Shown here: one piece after another, positions 9,734 to 18,172 of the stretch
How the letters are laid out: each line of letters starts with the position of its first letter
Position numbering within the stretch: position 1 is the stretch's first letter
NCBI RefSeq assembly: GCF_004346925.1
Contig: NZ_CP031167.1
Span: 1,694,001-1,758,000 of the forward strand
From: Stenotrophomonas sp. ASS1
Lineage (GTDB): Bacteria > Pseudomonadota > Gammaproteobacteria > Xanthomonadales > Xanthomonadaceae
Length of the DNA: 64,000 nt
Reading direction: 5' to 3'
The notes under the pieces: generated by a model
Database searches by the model: none
What the model was told of the DNA's origin: nothing
Seen by the model: the letters and a program-made list of their open reading frames with translations, nothing else
Translations under genes and position numbers: made by a program

Positions 9734-10848
9734 TGGGGCGTGGCATCACCGTCCTGGCGGTCGCGCTCGCGGCGACCCTGGCCGCCGGCTGCACGCCGGC
9801 GACCGGCAACGATCCGGCTGCGGCCCCTACGGCAGCGAAAGCCGGGGGCGCGCGCACGGTGACCACCATCGCCGAAGCCTTTCTGTCACCGATGACCCCG
9901 GCCGACAACATCGACTCGCCGGCGGCCTGGCGCGCGCCGGACGGCGCGCTGTGGCTGATCGCCACCGCCAAGGCCACCGACAAGCTGGTGGTCTACGACG
10001 GCAGCACCGGCCAGCACCTGCGTGACGTCGGCAGCAGCGGCTCCGCACCGGGGCAGTTCGACCGCCCAAACGGCATCGCGGTAATCGACGACCTGCTGTG
10101 GATCGTGGAGCGCGACAATCACCGCGTGCAGGTGCTGAGCCTGCCGGACTTCGCGCCGCTGGCGACGTTCGCTGCGGACGACCTGCGCAAGCCGTATGGG
10201 CTGTGGGTCGACCGCCGTGCCGATGGCTACAGCGTCTACGTCACCGACTCTTGGGACAACGGCGAGGATGCGCAGGGGCGTGACATCCTGCCGCCGCTGG
10301 CCGAGCTGGACAAGCGCGTGCGCCAGTACCACGTGACCCGCGACGGTGCGAAGGTCGAGGCGAAGCTGGTGGCCAGCATCGGTGACACCAGCGAAGCCGG
10401 TGCGCTGCGCGTGGTCGAGTCGATCTGGGGCGACCCGGAGAATGATCGCCTGCTGATCGCCGAAGAGGATGAAAGCTACGCCAGCGAGTTCAAGGTCTAC
10501 ACCCTTGCCGGACGCTTCACCGGCACCACATTCGGTCGCGACGTGTTCAAGGCGCAGGCCGAAGGTGTGACCTTGCGTACCTGCGGCAAGGACGGCTGGT
10601 GGATCACCACGGAACAGGGCAAGCAGCGCAGCGTGTTCCATCTGTTCGACCGGCACACGCTGAAGCCGGTGGGCGCGTTCCAGGGGAATACCGTGGCCAA
10701 CACCGACGGCATCTGGATGATGCAGCAACCCAGTGCGCGCTTCCCGCACGGCGCACTGTATGCAGTGCATGACGACCAGGGCGTGGTGGCGTTCGACTGG
10801 GAGAGCATCGCCAAGCAGTTGGCATTGCCGCTGGAGTGTGGCGCATGA
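9733..10848 (+). CDS. Beta-propeller phytase-like lipoprotein
   Basis: A 371-aa protein with a lipobox (LAAGC, Cys20). The mature part resembles the beta-propeller phytase family: NIDSPAAWRAPDGALWLIAT corresponds to the family's DDPAIW blade, followed by NGIAV and DNHRVQVLSL, and near the end AEGVTLRT and DGIWMM...FPHGALYAV...FDWESIAK match the family's EGL, DGI and WERIA blades. Such enzymes remove phosphate from phytate in a calcium-dependent manner. The ATG shares its A with the receptor's stop. Family assignment is from remembered patterns and the first-blade Asp pair is altered, so activity is not assured. Confidence 0.75.
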   Translation: MGRGITVLAVALAATLAAGCTPATGNDPAAAPTAAKAGGARTVTTIAEAFLSPMTPADNIDSPAAWRAPDGALWLIATAKATDKLVVYDGSTGQHLRDVGSSGSAPGQFDRPNGIAVIDDLLWIVERDNHRVQVLSLPDFAPLATFAADDLRKPYGLWVDRRADGYSVYVTDSWDNGEDAQGRDILPPLAELDKRVRQYHVTRDGAKVEAKLVASIGDTSEAGALRVVESIWGDPENDRLLIAEEDESYASEFKVYTLAGRFTGTTFGRDVFKAQAEGVTLRTCGKDGWWITTEQGKQRSVFHLFDRHTLKPVGAFQGNTVANTDGIWMMQQPSARFPHGALYAVHDDQGVVAFDWESIAKQLALPLECGA

Positions 10849-12212
10849 GCCGGCAGTGCGTGATGCGCACGCTGGCGTTGGGCCTGCTGCTGGCACTGCC
10901 GTCGCTGTCGTTCGCAGCGGCCGAACCCAACACCCAGGTGCCAGCGGGCAGCCGCCACTACGCAGCGACGCCGGTGCCGGATCGCATCGTCGCCTCGCCG
11001 GCGGTGGATCCCAGCCACGGTTTCGCCGTGGCCTGGCGTACTGACGGCAGCGTGCAGGCACCGCTGCTCGAGATTGCCCTCGCCGGGGATTCGCCGGCGA
11101 TCGAGGGCATCCGCCAGGTGCGCGCAACGACCCGCGCGCTGCAGACCGAGAACGGGCTGTCGCATCATCATCGCGCGGACATCAGCGGCCTGCAGCCGGA
11201 TACCCAGTACGTCTACCGCGTGCGGGGCAACGGCAGTTGGAGCGCCTGGAACCAGTTGCGCACGCTGGCCGCGGCCGATCAGCCGCTGACCCTGCTGTAC
11301 TTCGGTGATACCCAGAACAAGAACGTCAGCCATGTCAGCCGTGTAGTGCGCGCCGCGCAGAAGGCCGCGCCGCAGGCACGCATGAGCCTGTTCGCCGGTG
11401 ACCTGGTCAGCGGCGGCGACAACATGGATGACAGCGAATGGGGCGAGTGGTTTGCTGCCACCGGCTGGCTGGCGCAGGAAACGCTGGTGGCCCCGGCGAT
11501 CGGCAACCACGAGTATTTCGAGGAATTCGAGGACACCCCGCAGGAGCGGCGCGTGCTGGGCAAGCATTGGCCGGTCACCTTCGCGCTGCCGGGCAACGGC
11601 GCCACCGCCGCGCAGCAGACCAGCTACTGGTTCGATGCGCAGGGTGTACGCGTGGCGGTGGTCGATGGCACCTCGGCACTCGACCTGGGTACCGCCAAGG
11701 CACAGGCGCAGTGGCTGGACAAGGTGCTGGCCGGCAACCGGCAGCCGTGGACCATCGTGCTGCTGCACCAGCCGTTCTACTCGCCGCGCGAAGGGCGCGA
11801 GAACGCCGCGCTGCGTGACGTGCTGCTGCCGGTGGTACGCCGCCACAACGTCGACCTGGTGCTGCAGGGCCACGATCACACCTATGGTCGTCGTGGCGAG
11901 GGGCAGGCTGCGACGCCGCAGTACGTGGTGACCGTGGCCGGGCCGAAGCAGTACCGTCTTTCCGACGAGGCACGGAAGACGATGGATCCGGTAGCCGAGG
12001 ACACCCAGCTGTTCCAGGTGCTGAACATCGATCCGCAGTACCTGCGCTACGAAGCGCGCACCGTGACCGGGCGCCTCTACGACGCCTTCGAACTACGCCG
12101 CGATGCCAAGGGCGCAAAGCAACGCACGGAGTTGACCGAAGGCCGCATCGCACCGCGCGACTGCCCGCGTGCGCAGACCGCCAAGGGTCGCGTCGACCGC
12201 TGCTGGGAATGA
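10845..12212 (+). CDS. Purple-acid-phosphatase-like metallophosphoesterase, exported
   Basis: A 455-aa protein with a signal peptide, an N-terminal fibronectin-like domain (about 40-145, TEN..YVYRVRG) and a calcineurin-like phosphatase domain with YFGDTQ, FAGDLVSGGDN, GNHE, LLHQPFY and GHDHTYGR, the full two-metal ligand set. Expected to hydrolyse phosphate monoesters in the periplasm or outside. The ATG overlaps the previous stop (ATGA), indicating translational coupling. A second in-frame ATG at 10863 could also be used. Confidence 0.88.
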   Translation: MSRQCVMRTLALGLLLALPSLSFAAAEPNTQVPAGSRHYAATPVPDRIVASPAVDPSHGFAVAWRTDGSVQAPLLEIALAGDSPAIEGIRQVRATTRALQTENGLSHHHRADISGLQPDTQYVYRVRGNGSWSAWNQLRTLAAADQPLTLLYFGDTQNKNVSHVSRVVRAAQKAAPQARMSLFAGDLVSGGDNMDDSEWGEWFAATGWLAQETLVAPAIGNHEYFEEFEDTPQERRVLGKHWPVTFALPGNGATAAQQTSYWFDAQGVRVAVVDGTSALDLGTAKAQAQWLDKVLAGNRQPWTIVLLHQPFYSPREGRENAALRDVLLPVVRRHNVDLVLQGHDHTYGRRGEGQAATPQYVVTVAGPKQYRLSDEARKTMDPVAEDTQLFQVLNIDPQYLRYEARTVTGRLYDAFELRRDAKGAKQRTELTEGRIAPRDCPRAQTAKGRVDRCWE

Positions 12213-12216
12213 CGAG

Positions 12217-12837
12217 ATGCCAATGACCACGCTCCGACGCATCCTTCCTCTCGCCGCCATCGGTGCCGCCCTGCTGTTGCTGGCCAGTGCGGTGACCGCT
12301 GCCGATACCGTACTGCATCCGTTCCTGGTGGCCCAGCCGAAGCAGGCCCCACAGGAGGTGAATCTGGCGGTGGAGATTCCGGCCGGCAGCTTCACCAAGT
12401 ACGAGATCAAGGAAGACGGCCTGGTCCATGTGGACCGCTTCCAGTCGATGCCGGTCGCCTATCCGGCCAACTACGGCTCGATGCCGCGCACCCTGGCCGG
12501 CGACAACGATCCGCTGGACGCGCTGGTGCTGACCCGTGAACCGCTGCATCCGGGCGTGATCGTGCGCTTCCGGCCGATCGGCTATCTGAAGATGATCGAT
12601 GGCGGCGAGTACGACGAGAAGATCATCGGCGTGCCCACCGACAAGGTCGACCCGACCTACGCCAGCATCCGCGACCTGGCGGATCTGCCGGAGGTCGAGC
12701 GCCAGCGCATCGAAGCCTTCTTCCGGGTCTACAAGGACCTGCCGGCCGGGCGCAATCCGGTGCAGCTCAACGGCTGGGGCAATGCCGCCGAAGCCCGCGC
12801 GCTGATCAGTGAAGCGATGGAGCGGTTCAAACAGTAG
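12217..12837 (+). CDS. Exported inorganic pyrophosphatase (family I)
   Basis: A 206-aa protein with the family I signature: NYGSMP, DNDPLDALVL (metal-binding Asp residues), KMIDGGEYDEKIIGVP and later KDLPAG. Unusually for this normally cytosolic enzyme it begins with an evident signal peptide (LPLAAIGAALLLLASAVTAAD), so it should act in the periplasm. It starts 4 bases after the phosphatase gene and is the last member of the operon, where it would finish phosphate release. Starts at 12217 and 12223 are both possible. Confidence 0.9.
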   Translation: MPMTTLRRILPLAAIGAALLLLASAVTAADTVLHPFLVAQPKQAPQEVNLAVEIPAGSFTKYEIKEDGLVHVDRFQSMPVAYPANYGSMPRTLAGDNDPLDALVLTREPLHPGVIVRFRPIGYLKMIDGGEYDEKIIGVPTDKVDPTYASIRDLADLPEVERQRIEAFFRVYKDLPAGRNPVQLNGWGNAAEARALISEAMERFKQ

Positions 12838-12856
12838 ATCCACGCCTTACGTGGAT
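12834..12856. repeat. GTAG hairpin beginning in the stop codon of the pyrophosphatase gene
   Basis: GTAG (12834-12837) contains the stop TAG; stem ATCCACG / CGTGGAT with a 5-nt loop. It may protect or end the operon mRNA. Confidence 0.65.
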
Positions 12857-12926
12857 GGCCGCCTGCGCGCATCTCCTTCACCGCCGCTGGCTATCATGTC
12901 CGCCTTCCACAACGAAGGCGGTGCAT

Positions 12927-14342
12927 GTGTCGGTAGCGTTGGTATGGTTCCGCCGTGATCTGCGGCTGCAGGACAATCCGGCCCTGCAGGCCGCGCTGGA
13001 TGCGGGCCACGACGTGGTGCCGGTCTACATCCATGCGCCGCACGAGGAAGGCGAGTGGGTGCCTGGCGCGGCCTCCGATGCGTGGCGCCATCGTTCACTG
13101 GGCGCATTGGATGCCGACCTGCGCGTGCGCGGTTCGTCGCTGGTGCTGCGCAGTGGTGACAGCCTGCCGGCCCTGCAGTTGCTGATCGAGCAGACCGGCG
13201 CCGGGGCGGTGTACTGGAACCGCAAGTACGAGCCGGCCACCCAGCCTCGCGACGCCACCATCAAGCGTACGCTGCGCGAGCAGGGCATCGATGCGCAGAG
13301 CTGCAATGGCAGCCTGCTGTTCGAGCCGTGGGACATCGCCACCCAGCAGGGCCAGCCGTACAAGGTATTCACGCCGTACTGGCGCAATGTACTCAGTCAT
13401 TGGCGCCTGCCCGCGCTGCAGGCCGCACCGGAAGCATTGGCGACGCACGCAGTCGACAGCCTGGCATTGGATGATCTCCAGTTGGCACCGACGCTGGACT
13501 GGGATACCGGCTTCTGGGAGCACTGGCAGCCGGGTGAAGCCGGTGCGCTGGAAGCGCTGTCCGTGTTCGAGGACGGTGCGCTGCGCGGCTACCGCGAGCA
13601 GCGTGACCTGCCAGATCGCGTGGGCACCTCGCGGATGTCGCCGCACCTGCATTTCGGCGAGATCGCACCCTGGCGCATTGCCCATGCGCTGGAAGGGCTG
13701 CGTAGTGCCGGCACCGACGCCGACATCGACGGCTATCTGCGCCAGCTGGGCTGGCGTGACTTCGCCTCCCACCTGTTGCATCACTTCCCGAAGACGCCGA
13801 CCGACAACCTCAACCCGCGCTTTGACCGTTTCCCGTGGGCCACACCGAGTGCCGCGCAGCTGCACGACTGGCAGCGAGGCAACACCGGCGTGCCGATCGT
13901 CGATGCAGGCCTGCGCGAGCTGTGGCACACCGGTTACATGCACAACCGGGTGCGGATGATCGTGGCCAGCTATCTGTGCAAGCACCTGCGCGCGCACTGG
14001 CTGCATGGCGCGCGCTGGTTCTGGGACACCCTGGTCGATGCCGACCTGGCCAACAACACGATGGGCTGGCAGTGGGTGGCCGGGACCGGTGCCGATGCCG
14101 CGCCTTACTTCCGCGTGTTCAACCCGGTCACCCAGGCCGAGAAGTTCGACCCCCAGGCCCGCTACATCAGCCGCTGGGTGCCCGAACTGGCCGCGCTGCC
14201 GGTGAAGGCGCGCTTCGCGCCGTGGCAGCATCCGCTGCTGCTGGCCGCGCATGCCCCGGGCTATCCGCGTACGCCGCTGGTGGACCTGGCCGCGGGCCGC
14301 GACGCCGCATTGGCGGCTTACCGCCAGTCGGGGGCGGGGTAA
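12927..14342 (+). CDS. phrB: Deoxyribodipyrimidine photolyase (CPD photolyase)
   Basis: A 471-aa flavoprotein that repairs cyclobutane pyrimidine dimers with blue light. The N-terminal antenna domain starts VALVWFRRDLRLQDNPAL; the FAD domain has GTSRMSPHLHFGEI, MHNRVRMIVASYL and the signature DADLANNTMGWQWVAG. The length equals that of E. coli Phr. I choose the GTG at 12927 because GAAGG lies eight bases upstream; the GTG at 12921 is too close to it. No chromophore-domain loss is seen. Confidence 0.93.
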   Translation: MSVALVWFRRDLRLQDNPALQAALDAGHDVVPVYIHAPHEEGEWVPGAASDAWRHRSLGALDADLRVRGSSLVLRSGDSLPALQLLIEQTGAGAVYWNRKYEPATQPRDATIKRTLREQGIDAQSCNGSLLFEPWDIATQQGQPYKVFTPYWRNVLSHWRLPALQAAPEALATHAVDSLALDDLQLAPTLDWDTGFWEHWQPGEAGALEALSVFEDGALRGYREQRDLPDRVGTSRMSPHLHFGEIAPWRIAHALEGLRSAGTDADIDGYLRQLGWRDFASHLLHHFPKTPTDNLNPRFDRFPWATPSAAQLHDWQRGNTGVPIVDAGLRELWHTGYMHNRVRMIVASYLCKHLRAHWLHGARWFWDTLVDADLANNTMGWQWVAGTGADAAPYFRVFNPVTQAEKFDPQARYISRWVPELAALPVKARFAPWQHPLLLAAHAPGYPRTPLVDLAAGRDAALAAYRQSGAG

Positions 14343-14481
14343 AGGGCGACCTGAGCGATCTGGTCAGTTAGCTGAACGCGGCCCTGTCGGTGTGCCCGAT
14401 CATCATTCCGGCATCGCATCGGGCTGTTTATTCTCTTTGCGCCCGCAGGCCGCCGGCCGACCGGAAACCAAGGAGAACCTC

Positions 14482-15177
14482 ATGATCCGCAACACCACCC
14501 GCAACGTCGCACTGGCCCTGATGAGTGCGGCCGTCCTGTCGGCCTGCGCCACCGGCGGCTCCTACGTACAGAGTGACCAGTACGGCAACCCGACCGAGCA
14601 GCAGAACCGCACCGGCCGCAACGCGCTGATCGGCACCGCCATCGGCGTAGCCGCCGGCCTGCTGACCGGTGACAGCGCCACGGAGCGCCGCCAGCATGCG
14701 CTGATCGGCGCCGGTATCGGCGCGCTCAGCGGCGCCGCGGTAGGCCAGTACCAGGATCGCCAGGAACGCGCACTGCGCGAGCGCACTGCCAACACTGGCA
14801 TTGATGTGCAGCGCCAGGGCGACAACATCATGCTGAACCTGCCGGACGGCATCACCTTCGACTTCGGCAAGGCGACCCTGAAGCCGCAGTTCTACGGTTC
14901 GCTCAACGGCGTGGCAGGCACCCTGCGCGACTACAACCAGACCATGATCGAAGTGGTTGGCCATACCGACAGCATCGGCAGTGACGCGGTCAACAACCGC
15001 CTGTCGAAGGAACGTGCCGACTCGGTCGCGCAGTACCTGATCGGCCAGGGCGTGCAGAGCGTGCGCATCGAAACCCTGGGCGCCGGCAAGTCGTACCCGA
15101 TTGCCGACAACAGCACCGATGCCGGCCGCGCCAAGAACCGCCGCGTCGAAATCCGCGTGATTCCCCTGAAGCAGTAA
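14482..15177 (+). CDS. OmpA-family lipoprotein with glycine-zipper (YiaD-like)
   Basis: A 231-aa outer-membrane lipoprotein. Lipobox LSAC (Cys22), then glycine-zipper segments LIGTAIGVAAGLL and LIGAGIGALSGAAVG (about 55-95), then an OmpA C-terminal peptidoglycan-binding domain with FDFGKATLKP, VVGHTDSIGS and AKNRRVEIRV. It should tether the outer membrane to peptidoglycan. The start at 14482 has AAGGAG upstream. Its terminator is the first hairpin of the tandem array at 15211. Confidence 0.9.
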   Translation: MIRNTTRNVALALMSAAVLSACATGGSYVQSDQYGNPTEQQNRTGRNALIGTAIGVAAGLLTGDSATERRQHALIGAGIGALSGAAVGQYQDRQERALRERTANTGIDVQRQGDNIMLNLPDGITFDFGKATLKPQFYGSLNGVAGTLRDYNQTMIEVVGHTDSIGSDAVNNRLSKERADSVAQYLIGQGVQSVRIETLGAGKSYPIADNSTDAGRAKNRRVEIRVIPLKQ

Positions 15178-15210
15178 CGCGTAGCGTTACGGTTCCGGCG
15201 TAGCCGGAAC

Positions 15211-15823
15211 GAAAATGCCGCCCTTGCAGGCGGCATTTTCTGTAGGTGCCGAGCTTGCTCGGCACACCGATAGCGCTTCCGGTTGCGGCTTCTCCGAACG
15301 GCGCCGACCAAGGTCGGCATCTACCGAAAGCCACGTAGCCGGAACGAAAATGCCGCCCTTGCAGGCGGCATTTTCTGTAGGTGCCGAGCTTGCTCGGCAC
15401 ACCGATAGCGCTCCCGGTTGCGGTTTCTCCAAACGGCGCCGGCCAAGGTCGGCATCTACCAAAAGCCACGCCGCCGGAACGAAAATGCCGCCCTAGCAGG
15501 CGGCATTTTTGTGGGTGCCGAGCGTTGCTCGGCACACCGATAGCGCTCCCGGTTGCGGTTTCTCCAAACGGCGCCGACCAAGGTCGGCATCTACCGAAAG
15601 CCACGCAGCCGAAACGAAAATGCCGCCCTTGCAGGCGGCATTTTCTGTAGGTGCCGAGCGTTGCTCGGCACACCGATAGCGCTCCCGGTTGCGGCTTTTC
15701 CGAACGGCGCCGACCAAGGTCGGCATCTACCGAAAGCCACGTAGCCGGAACGAAAATGCCGCCCTTGCAGGCGGCATTTTTGTGGGTGCCGAGCGTTGCT
15801 CGGCACACCGATAGCGCCCGTAG
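15211..15823. repeat. 135-bp tandem array of hairpin units (about 4.5 copies)
   Basis: The landmark GAAAATGCCGCC begins at 15211, 15346, 15481, 15616 and 15752, spacing 135, 135, 135 and 136. Each full unit contains a terminator-like hairpin (AAAATGCCGCC...GGCGGCATTTT), a GTAG-headed hairpin (GTGCCGAG.../CTCGGCAC) and a second GTAG hairpin in the opposite orientation (GCCGACC...GGTCGGC). The last copy lacks the final hairpin. It lies between the convergent ends of the OmpA-like gene and smeRv. Confidence 0.9.
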
Positions 15824-15877
15824 AGTCGAGCTTGCTCGACTGAAGCGCAAGAGCAGTCGAGCAAGCTCGACTCTACG
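15819..15877. repeat. Perfect 24-bp inverted repeat (paired SMAG elements)
   Basis: Arms 15819-15842 and 15854-15877 are exactly complementary, separated by 11 nt. Each arm itself folds as a GTAG-headed hairpin (AGTCGAGC/GCTCGACT), so this is an inverted dimer. Confidence 0.8.
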
Positions 15878-15885
15878 GAATGCCG

Positions 15886-15908
15886 GTAGATCCACGCCAT
15901 GCGTGGAT
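15886..15908. repeat. GTAG hairpin at the 3' end of smeRv
   Basis: GTAG (15886-15889), then ATCCACGC-CAT-GCGTGGAT. It lies just outside the smeRv stop codon. Confidence 0.7.
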
Positions 15909-15916
15909 GCTTCCGG

Positions 15917-16948
15917 TCATGCGGCCGAAGCGGCCACCTTCTCCAGGATCCGCTTGCCGCTGCTTTCCAGCGCCGCGTCTTCCTTTTCCTTCTGCTGCTG
16001 CGCCAGCTTCGCGCCCGGGCACTGCGCCAGCATGTAATTGGCGTCGAAGTTGAGCTTCTCGACCAGGAAGTCGACGAATGCACGCACCTTCGGCGAGACC
16101 AGGCGGCCACCGGCGAACACGGCGTTGAAGTCCACTTCCGGGCCAGTCCAGCCGGCCAGCACGCGGCGTACCATGCCCGACTCGACGAACGGCTTGGCCA
16201 TCACGTCGCCGGTCAGCAGCAGGCCTTCGCCGCACACCAATGCACCATTCAACGCAGACATGTCGTTGGCGGTCATCAGCGGGGTAACAGGGAAGTCGCG
16301 CAGCTCGCCGCCGTTCTCGCCCAGCTGCCAGGTGAAGCGCGGCGAGTTGCCGGTGTGGTACGGCTTGCGCATCGCCAGGATGCGATGGAACTGCAGCTCT
16401 TCCGGATGCAGCGGCTCGCCATAGCGTTCGATGTAGGCCGGGCTGGCGAACACCTGCGTGCGCAGGCTGCCCAGCTTGCGTGCCACCAGGTTGGAATCGG
16501 GCAGGGCACCCACGCGCAGGGCCAGGTCCGCCTCACCTGCAATCAGGTCCAGCTTCTCGTTGCCCATATGCATGTCCAGCCGGATCTCCGGATACTGCGC
16601 ATGGAACTGGCCCAGCAGCGGCGCAATCCAGGTGATGCCGATCGAGTAGGGCACAGTGAAGCGCAGCCAGCCGCGCGGACCGGACTGCAGCTGGCTCACC
16701 GCGCTCTCGGCTTCTTCCAGCTCGCGCGCGATGCGCTGGCAATGTTCGTGGTAGATCGAACCCGCTTCGGTCAGGCCGAGGCGGCGGGTGGTCCGGTGCA
16801 GCAGGCGCGCACCGAGGCGCGTTTCCAGCTCCTGCACTTTGCGGCTGACCGTGGTCTTGGGCAGGCCGAGCGATTTGGCAGCGGCAATGAAACTGCCTTG
16901 CTCGACCACTTTGACGAAGATCAGCGTCTCGTTGAGATCGTGGGACAT
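15917..16948 (-). CDS. smeRv: LysR-family regulator of the SmeVWX efflux operon
   Basis: A 343-aa LysR-type regulator. The N-terminal winged helix includes SFIAAAKSLGLPKTTVSRKVQELE and LLHRTTRRLGLTEAG; the remainder is a periplasmic-binding-like effector domain. It is divergent from smeU1-V-W-U2-X, the arrangement described for smeRv in S. maltophilia, where it controls the efflux operon; mutations in it are known to give overexpression. The ATG at 16948 starts at the usual position before the helix; the Met 11 codons earlier has no support. Residues linked to resistance cannot be judged without a reference. Confidence 0.9.
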   Translation of the reverse strand: MSHDLNETLIFVKVVEQGSFIAAAKSLGLPKTTVSRKVQELETRLGARLLHRTTRRLGLTEAGSIYHEHCQRIARELEEAESAVSQLQSGPRGWLRFTVPYSIGITWIAPLLGQFHAQYPEIRLDMHMGNEKLDLIAGEADLALRVGALPDSNLVARKLGSLRTQVFASPAYIERYGEPLHPEELQFHRILAMRKPYHTGNSPRFTWQLGENGGELRDFPVTPLMTANDMSALNGALVCGEGLLLTGDVMAKPFVESGMVRRVLAGWTGPEVDFNAVFAGGRLVSPKVRAFVDFLVEKLNFDANYMLAQCPGAKLAQQQKEKEDAALESSGKRILEKVAASAA

Positions 16949-17012
16949 GGTCTGGGATCCTGGACGTCGGGGATGGGACAATCGTGACAGAACGATTGGA
17001 CCGGGAGCGGGA

Positions 17013-17041
17013 TGATTATTCCCCTTAATCAGGACTAATCA
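17013..17041. promoter_or_regulatory. Candidate SmeRv (LysR-type) binding site
   Basis: TGATTA-N7-TAATCA (17013-17031) is a perfect 6-bp dyad containing the LysR T-N11-A core (17016/17028). A further TAATCA half-site follows at 17036-17041, exactly 10 bp on, one helical turn. It lies between the divergent genes, 64 bp from smeRv. Operator role is inferred. Confidence 0.6.
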
Positions 17042-17095
17042 AGTAAAGGTTTGAGGTCTATCGTGGCGCCATTCGTTATTTGGAGCCCGTCCGCC

Positions 17096-17323
17096 ATGAG
17101 CCTGCGCAACATTCTTGCCCGTCTCCGGAACGCCGGCCAGAGCACCCTGGACCTGGCAATGACCGTTGAAGTCCGCCCGAGTTCCTTGGTACACAAGGAC
17201 TTCCGTGAGTTTACCGCGCCGATGCGTCAGCAGCGTGGCGGTGCCATCCGCCTGGCCCCGCACAAGGGCGACCGGCTGCGTCGAATCGGGACTATCCCGG
17301 ATTTGGGAGGAAATGTCCCGTGA
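17096..17323 (+). CDS. Possible small ORF upstream of smeU1 (75 aa)
   Basis: The frame starts MSLRNILARLRNAGQSTL and ends with TGA at 17321-17323, overlapping the GTG of smeU1 as GTGA, the same coupling style used elsewhere in the window. GGAG lies ten bases before the ATG; a GTG at 17063 with GAGG upstream is an alternative start. Third-position GC is high, as in real genes here. I recognise no family. It may be an additional operon member, a leader peptide or a chance ORF. Confidence 0.4.
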   Translation: MSLRNILARLRNAGQSTLDLAMTVEVRPSSLVHKDFREFTAPMRQQRGGAIRLAPHKGDRLRRIGTIPDLGGNVP

Positions 17324-18090
17324 ATGGGATGCTGACGCCCGAAGTCCTGGTCCTCGGCGGCACCGGTGCCGTCGGCCAGGGCGTGGTTGGCGCACTGCTG
17401 GAAGCCGGCAGCCCGGTGCTGGTGGTGGGTCGCGACCCGGGCCGGCTGGCGGCGCTGCATGAGCAGTTCGCCGATGAGCCGGGCCTGGAGACGCTGCTGG
17501 GTTCGCTCAGCGATGACGGCTCGGCGCGCGTACTGGCCGAACGCATCGCGCATCGCCCGCGTCCGCTGGCGGCAGTGATCGCCGCAATGGGCGGCCCTTA
17601 CCGTCGCGGCCGGGTGACTGACCGCAACGGCGATGAACTGCTGGGCGCGATGCAGGCCGATCTGATGCCGCACGTGCACGCAGTGCGTCATCTGCTGCCG
17701 CTGCTGCAGGACAACGTGCATGCGCGTCGCTACGTGATGATCGGCAGCCCGGCCAATGCCAAGCCATGGGCGGGCTACGGCGAAACCTCGATCACCACTG
17801 CGGCGCTGCGTATGTACGCGCAGGTGGTGCACCAGGAAGCCCAGGCATTGGGCGTGCGCGCGCAGATGCTGGAAGTCTGCAGCCCGGTGTGTACGCCGGC
17901 CAACGCGGCCAATGCCTGCATCGAGTGGCCCAGCTCACTGCTGGTCGGCCGTCGCGTGGTCTCCCTGCTCGACGGCTGCCGCGACAACCGCGCCATCGTC
18001 CGCTGCGACAGCAGTGATGCCGAACTGCCGCGCGGCCTGCTGCACCTGGACGTTCCTCCCCTGTGGCGCGATACCGCAGGCGTCGCTTGA
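17320..18090 (+). CDS. smeU1: SmeU1, short-chain dehydrogenase-like protein of the SmeVWX operon
   Basis: A 256-aa Rossmann-fold protein. The nucleotide-binding motif is VLVLGGTGAVGQGVVGAL; the Y-x3-K catalytic pair is not standard (YGETSITTAALR), so catalysis is uncertain. Start is GTG at 17320, nine bases after GGGAGG. It is the first gene of the five-gene operon known from S. maltophilia, and its contribution to drug export is not established. An 82-bp gap separates it from smeV. Confidence 0.85.
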   Translation: MNGMLTPEVLVLGGTGAVGQGVVGALLEAGSPVLVVGRDPGRLAALHEQFADEPGLETLLGSLSDDGSARVLAERIAHRPRPLAAVIAAMGGPYRRGRVTDRNGDELLGAMQADLMPHVHAVRHLLPLLQDNVHARRYVMIGSPANAKPWAGYGETSITTAALRMYAQVVHQEAQALGVRAQMLEVCSPVCTPANAANACIEWPSSLLVGRRVVSLLDGCRDNRAIVRCDSSDAELPRGLLHLDVPPLWRDTAGVA

Positions 18091-18172
18091 CCTCGACCAT
18101 GGTTGAGGTCGCAGGATACGCCGCCTGTTTTTGCAACACGTTCTCATCTAGCTGTACCACCCCTCCGTACGG

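Noticed and set aside
14990..15895. Minus-strand frames of repeated protein sequence over the 135-bp array
   Set aside because: The 135-bp period is a multiple of three, so the repeats stay open in one frame. The DNA is hairpin elements, with no start or codon signal.
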